Source: Terriglobia bacterium
GTDB taxonomy: Bacteria > Acidobacteriota > Terriglobia > Bryobacterales > Bryobacteraceae
DNA: 64,000 nucleotides
Direction: 5' to 3'
Assembly: GCA_021325175.1 (NCBI GenBank)
Contig: JAJPHS010000032.1
Location: 28,731-92,730 of the forward strand
Part shown: piece by piece, positions 61,308 to 64,000 of the stretch
Numbering within the stretch: position 1 is the first letter of the stretch
How the letters are laid out: each line of letters opens with the position of its first letter
The notes under the pieces: generated by a model
Told to the model about the DNA's origin: nothing
Database searches by the model: none
Seen by the model: only the letters and a program-made list of their open reading frames with translations
Made by a program: the position numbers and the translations under genes

Positions 61308-61313
61308 ACTGTA
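61308..61313 (-). promoter_or_regulatory. -10-like hexamer of the sigma-54 regulator gene
   Basis: TACAGT on the minus strand is followed by 7 bases and the GTG at 61300. It supports the short start. Confidence 0.35.
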
Positions 61314-61369
61314 AGCAGTCCAATCGCCTTTCCCCGGTTGGGCGATTGCAAGGGGCGGTGGAGGATCCA

Positions 61370-61642
61370 ATGGACAAGCAAGGCTCGTTTTGGTTTTTAG
61401 CGGGCTTGGGATGCGGCACGGTGGTGGGAATGCTATATGCTCCGTTGCCGGGCACGCGCACACGGGCGATCGCGGTGGCCAAAGCCAAGCAGGCGCGGCG
61501 GTTATTCCACCGGAGCGGAACCCAGCCGCAAGCCGGCGGCGCATCGGAGCAGGCCGCGGAAACCGCCCCTGGCGCAAGGCGGATAGGCGAGCGGATCCAT
61601 CGGGCGCTGGAAGCCAGCCGCCGTCCAGCGTCCGGATCGTAA
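61370..61642 (+). CDS. YtxH-like small membrane protein
   Basis: It is a 90-residue protein with one N-terminal membrane helix ([26 protein letters not shown], the YtxH pattern: hydrophobic helix, then AP-x-x-G-x-x-x-R) and a basic, Ala-rich cytoplasmic tail. YtxH-type proteins are general stress proteins of unknown mechanism. GGAGG lies 5 bases before the ATG. It is divergent from the sigma-54 activator. Confidence 0.78.
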   Translation: MDKQGSFWFLAGLGCGTVVGMLYAPLPGTRTRAIAVAKAKQARRLFHRSGTQPQAGGASEQAAETAPGARRIGERIHRALEASRRPASGS

Positions 61643-61676
61643 CGGTTACGGACTGCATTTCCCGCGCTGGAAACCA

Positions 61677-61766
61677 GGAACAAACGTATTTTTTTCCGTC
61701 CGGATTTGTACTTTGGCGCTCTTTTCGCAGTATTTAGCGCGGAATAAGCTTGGCCGCGGACTTGCA
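61677..61766 (+). promoter_or_regulatory. Promoter region of the DUF1328-BON genes: ECF-like and sigma-54-like elements
   Basis: Two candidate elements are present. GGAAC (61677-61681), 16 bases and GTC (61698-61700) resemble an ECF promoter. TTGGCCGCGGACTTGCA (61750-61766) resembles sigma-54: GG and GC are 10 bases apart and the -12 half TTGCA is perfect, the -24 half partial. Transcription from the latter would begin near 61776, 43 bases before the DUF1328 ATG. Both are consistent with stress control. Confidence 0.45.
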
Positions 61767-61818
61767 CGACTCCGGTTCGAACGCCGGCGAAAACGAATTT
61801 CAAAAAGAGAGAAACAGC

Positions 61819-61983
61819 ATGTTGAATTGGGCTCTGATTTTTTTCATCATCGCGATCGTCGCGGCGATTATCGGCTTCAGCGGAGCCGCCGCGGCGGCCG
61901 CCGGCATCGCCAAAATCTTTTTTTTCCTGTTTCTGGTGCTTTTTGTAATCTCGCTGGTCGCCGGCGTAACAAGACGAGTTTGA
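61819..61983 (+). CDS. DUF1328-family small membrane protein
   Basis: It is a 54-residue membrane protein with two hydrophobic helices ([21 protein letters not shown] and [19 protein letters not shown]) separated by an Ala/Gly-rich turn. This is the YtjA/DUF1328 pattern of small stress-induced membrane proteins of unknown function. Its start follows AAAGAGAGAAAC. The BON gene follows after 25 bases. Confidence 0.9.
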   Translation: MLNWALIFFIIAIVAAIIGFSGAAAAAAGIAKIFFFLFLVLFVISLVAGVTRRV

Positions 61984-62008
61984 TTCTTCAGAAGAAAGGT
62001 AGGTAATC

Positions 62009-62323
62009 ATGAGGAAAGTTTTGTTGAAGAGCATTTTCGCGGTAGGTGCATCGGGTATCATGTTGCTGGCGCAAACCGCGCCGCCGGGACAAACCGCGGC
62101 GTCGACCGACTCCGAGATGACCTCTAAAGTTCATCAGGCGCTGATGAGCGATCCCACGGTCGGCGCGGCTGCGCAGCATATCCGCGTGACCACCAAGAAC
62201 GGCGTCGTGACGCTGAAGGGGCGCGTCTCTACGGCCGCGGAAAAAGACGAAGCGGTCGCCAAGGCGAAACAAATCGCGGGAGATCAGAACGTCAAGGACG
62301 AGCTCACCGCTTCGAAAAAGTAG
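62009..62323 (+). CDS. Secreted BON-domain protein
   Basis: It is a 104-residue exported protein. A signal peptide (MRKVLLKSIFAVGASGIMLLAQ) is followed by one BON domain (MTSKVHQALMSDPTVGAAAQHIRVTTKNGVVTLKGRVSTAAEKDEAVAKAKQIAG), a fold of proteins such as OsmY that bind membranes in osmotic and envelope stress. AGGTAGGT precedes the ATG. The last 20 bases overlap the opposite gene. Confidence 0.9.
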   Translation: MRKVLLKSIFAVGASGIMLLAQTAPPGQTAASTDSEMTSKVHQALMSDPTVGAAAQHIRVTTKNGVVTLKGRVSTAAEKDEAVAKAKQIAGDQNVKDELTASKK

Positions 62324-63608
62324 CGGAGAGAAACGCGCGCTCGCCGGCCCGGGACGCCCGCCCAGCCGATGGAGCGCGCTTCCTTTTGTCCGAATGCCGT
62401 AGCGGGCGCCGTTGTTTTCCGGGCGGCGCGGACTCGCTGGTGACCCCAATCATACGCCCGTTTTCGACGAACCCGACCGATCGCATCCACTGCACTCCGC
62501 TGCGCCGCAGTGCGCGAAATTCGCAATGAAAATCGGTTCTTTTCTCCAGGGCCCGCTCAGCGGCCGCGCGCAGGCGCTCGCGATCGTTGGGATGCACGCG
62601 GGCCAGCGCGCGATCGAGCGGCTCCTCCCGAGCCGCGCTGATGACGCGGTCGGTTTTCGGATCCCATTCCCACAAAGTCCCCCGCGTTGCGCGCAGTACC
62701 AGCTCCAGACGGCTTTCGGCGTATCGCAGGCGGGCTCGGGTACCTTCGAGCTCGATGGCGCGCTGTTTCTCCGCTTCCCGAAGAGCTTTCCGTTCAAGCG
62801 ACGTCTGTATGCGCGCCGCCAGTAGCGCCGGATCGATGGGCTTGAACAGATAATCCTCCGCGCCGATTTCAAGACACCGGATCACGCCCGGCACTTCGTT
62901 CAACGCCGAAAGAACAATCACCGGAGTCCCGGCGCGCTGCGGATCATTTTTGATTCGCTCCAGCACCTGAAAGCCGTCCAGCTTGGGCATCAACATATCG
63001 AGCAGCACCAGATCCTGGCTGGATTGGACCAGCATTTGCAACGCCTGCGATCCGCTGGATGCCTCCGTTACCTGATGCCCGATCTGGCGTAGCTGCCGGG
63101 CCAGCAGCTCGCGATTTCCGCGGTTGTCATCGACCACCAGAATGCGGCCGGCGCGCCCTTTTTCCCTGGTTCGGGGCGCGGCTTTGCGCTGCGGTGGCGT
63201 GCCCGGAATCGCAACCGCGCCGGCGGCGAAGCTGAGCAGTTCCGCCGCGGCCCGCCCGATCTTCAGAACGTCGGGGACGTTGACGCCTTCCCGGCATTCG
63301 CCCGTCACTGCTCCCAGGGCTTGCAAAATCGTGTGCAGCGGCGCCGCGAGCTGGTAGCGCAGCTCGTCGACAATCTTGTCGCCGCGCTTTCCCGGATGCG
63401 GAGCGAGGCTCGACTGCACAGTGCGAACCATGTCCCGGGCGGTCTCCCGGATGCGCACCAGATTCTGCTGCGCGCTGTCGAATCCCTGCGCCTCGCCGTC
63501 CTCAAGCAGCATCTCCGAATATCCGACAATGTGATTCAGGGGCGTCAGCAACTGGTGCCGGAGGGCTGCCAGATCGATTCGCGGCGACGCGGGTTGAGAG
63601 TGGCTCAT
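62304..63608 (-). CDS. Histidine-kinase-like protein with HisKA, receiver and PAS domains but no ATPase domain
   Basis: The 434-residue protein begins with a HisKA-like H-box (RHQLLTPLNHIVGYSEML, His18), then a second similar segment (YQLAAPLHTILQAL near residue 85). A receiver domain (RILVVDDNRGNRELLARQL, LLDMLMPKLDG with Asp, FKPIDPALLAARI) spans about 155-280, and a PAS-like sensor (ESRLELVLRATRGTLWEWDPKT) follows to the end. No N, G1 or G2 boxes of a HATPase domain are visible. It may be a phosphotransfer scaffold or use a partner kinase; the C-terminus is basic. ATG 63608 follows GGGAGAAA. It faces the next response regulator. Confidence 0.78.
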   Translation of the reverse strand: MSHSQPASPRIDLAALRHQLLTPLNHIVGYSEMLLEDGEAQGFDSAQQNLVRIRETARDMVRTVQSSLAPHPGKRGDKIVDELRYQLAAPLHTILQALGAVTGECREGVNVPDVLKIGRAAAELLSFAAGAVAIPGTPPQRKAAPRTREKGRAGRILVVDDNRGNRELLARQLRQIGHQVTEASSGSQALQMLVQSSQDLVLLDMLMPKLDGFQVLERIKNDPQRAGTPVIVLSALNEVPGVIRCLEIGAEDYLFKPIDPALLAARIQTSLERKALREAEKQRAIELEGTRARLRYAESRLELVLRATRGTLWEWDPKTDRVISAAREEPLDRALARVHPNDRERLRAAAERALEKRTDFHCEFRALRRSGVQWMRSVGFVENGRMIGVTSESAPPGKQRRPLRHSDKRKRAPSAGRASRAGERAFLSATFSKR

Positions 63609-63653
63609 CGGCCGTTTCTCCCGGCCGCTTGAATGCTCCATAAACGTGATGCC

Positions 63654-64000
63654 ATGCCGAAGATCCTTGTGGTGGAAGACAACGAAATCAGCCGCGACAT
63701 TCTGATCCGGCGGCTGCGCAAGAGCGGATATGAAATCGTCGCCGCCGCCGACGGAACCGAGGCGCTGGCGATGGCGGCCCGCGAACATCCCGACCTGATC
63801 CTCATGGATATGACACTTCCAGGGATCGATGGCTGGGAAACCACGGCGGAGCTGCGGCGGCATCCGGCGATGGCGCGCATTCCGGTGATTGCTTTAACCG
63901 CGCACACGCTGCCGGGCGATCGCCAGCGGGCGCTCGCCGCCGGCTGCAACGAGTACGAAACCAAGCCGGTGGAACTGCCGCGCCTGATCGAAAAGATCGA
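63654..64000 (+). CDS. Response regulator receiver protein (partial, runs off the window)
   Basis: It is a receiver domain of the CheY type. From ATG 63654 the reading frame is open to the window edge, 115 codons. Motifs: KILVVEDNEISRDILIRRL at the start, the phosphoacceptor Asp in LILMDMTLPGIDGW, and Thr/Lys in VIALTAHTLPG and ETKPVEL. The end is missing, so a further output domain cannot be excluded. It is divergent from the histidine-kinase-like protein by 45 bases, a likely functional pair. Confidence 0.88.
   Translation, partial: MPKILVVEDNEISRDILIRRLRKSGYEIVAAADGTEALAMAAREHPDLILMDMTLPGIDGWETTAELRRHPAMARIPVIALTAHTLPGDRQRALAAGCNEYETKPVELPRLIEKI

Noticed and set aside
61336..61349. GG-N10-GC before the YtxH-like gene as a sigma-54 promoter
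   Set aside because: The predicted transcription start would fall inside the ribosome-binding site and the -24 half is poor.
60029..61369. A 447-codon plus-strand extension upstream of the YtxH-like protein
   Set aside because: It is antisense to the sigma-54 regulator; the real start is ATG 61370 with GGAGG.
1..64000. tRNA, rRNA, CRISPR arrays, insertion sequences and phage genes
   Set aside because: No cloverleaf, repeat-spacer array, transposase or integrase pattern was noticed on either strand by eye; a dedicated search would be needed to exclude small RNAs.

Overview
The window is about 62% G+C and densely coded on both strands. It looks like a chromosomal segment of an Acidobacteriota genome, most likely of the Bryobacter/Solibacter type. 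The evidence is an 810-residue duplicated orphan permease (ADOP type), a secreted S53 protease ending in a domain like TIGR03437, an Oar-like carboxypeptidase-regulatory/TonB receptor, a DUF2934 protein, and menaquinone made through futalosine (mqnA, mqnC). No rRNA, tRNA, insertion sequence, phage module or CRISPR array was seen.

Layout. 1-3.1 kb: nickel uptake (nikM-nikQ-nikO, minus strand) facing nikR, with a NikR-like operator between them, then acpS. 3.1-5.3 kb: a TetR regulator and a GT39-type membrane glycosyltransferase. 5.3-10.4 kb: a membrane-anchored formate dehydrogenase (fdhA-fdhB-nrfD, minus strand); fdhA is a selenoprotein read through an in-frame TGA followed by a SECIS-like hairpin. 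10.5-19.5 kb: GH15 enzyme, VTT membrane protein, Nudix, DinB, TonB-dependent receptor, PilZ, a stand-alone LigD polymerase domain and a PP2C phosphatase. 19.5-22.5 kb: mqnA-mqnC-TPR-PP2C with 1-4 base overlaps. 22.5-26 kb: lipoprotein and ADOP permease. 26-30.3 kb: purQ-purL-purF with 4-base overlaps. 30.3-38.6 kb: aminotransferase, plsC, large secreted protease, amidase. 38.7-48.6 kb: small envelope proteins, orphan cox3, MbfA-like iron exporter, a HAD-HerA ATPase fusion, VanZ-like and DUF6084 proteins, and a papain-fold peptidase with a very acidic N-terminus.

The most unusual region is 48.8-55.4 kb. It is a compact co-directional operon coding for a luciferase-like flavin oxidoreductase, a free-standing amino-acid adenylation enzyme, a carrier protein, an ATP-grasp ligase, a NodU/TobZ-type carbamoyltransferase and a small unknown protein. 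It looks like a self-contained pathway for a small carbamoylated, amino-acid-derived metabolite that I cannot match to a known one. From 55.2 kb to the end come glgX, then an envelope-stress group (ECF sigma factor, two SYLF proteins, DUF1328, BON and YtxH-like proteins) with a sigma-54 response regulator and an odd histidine-kinase-like protein.

Two regulatory themes cut across the window. At least sixteen genes carry a TANNNT -10-like hexamer 6-9 bases before the start codon, so many transcripts are probably leaderless; this also supports several TTG and GTG starts. Separately, sigma-54-like -24/-12 elements, one nearly perfect, precede envelope genes and the biosynthetic operon. All domain calls are from reading motifs by eye; no search was run.
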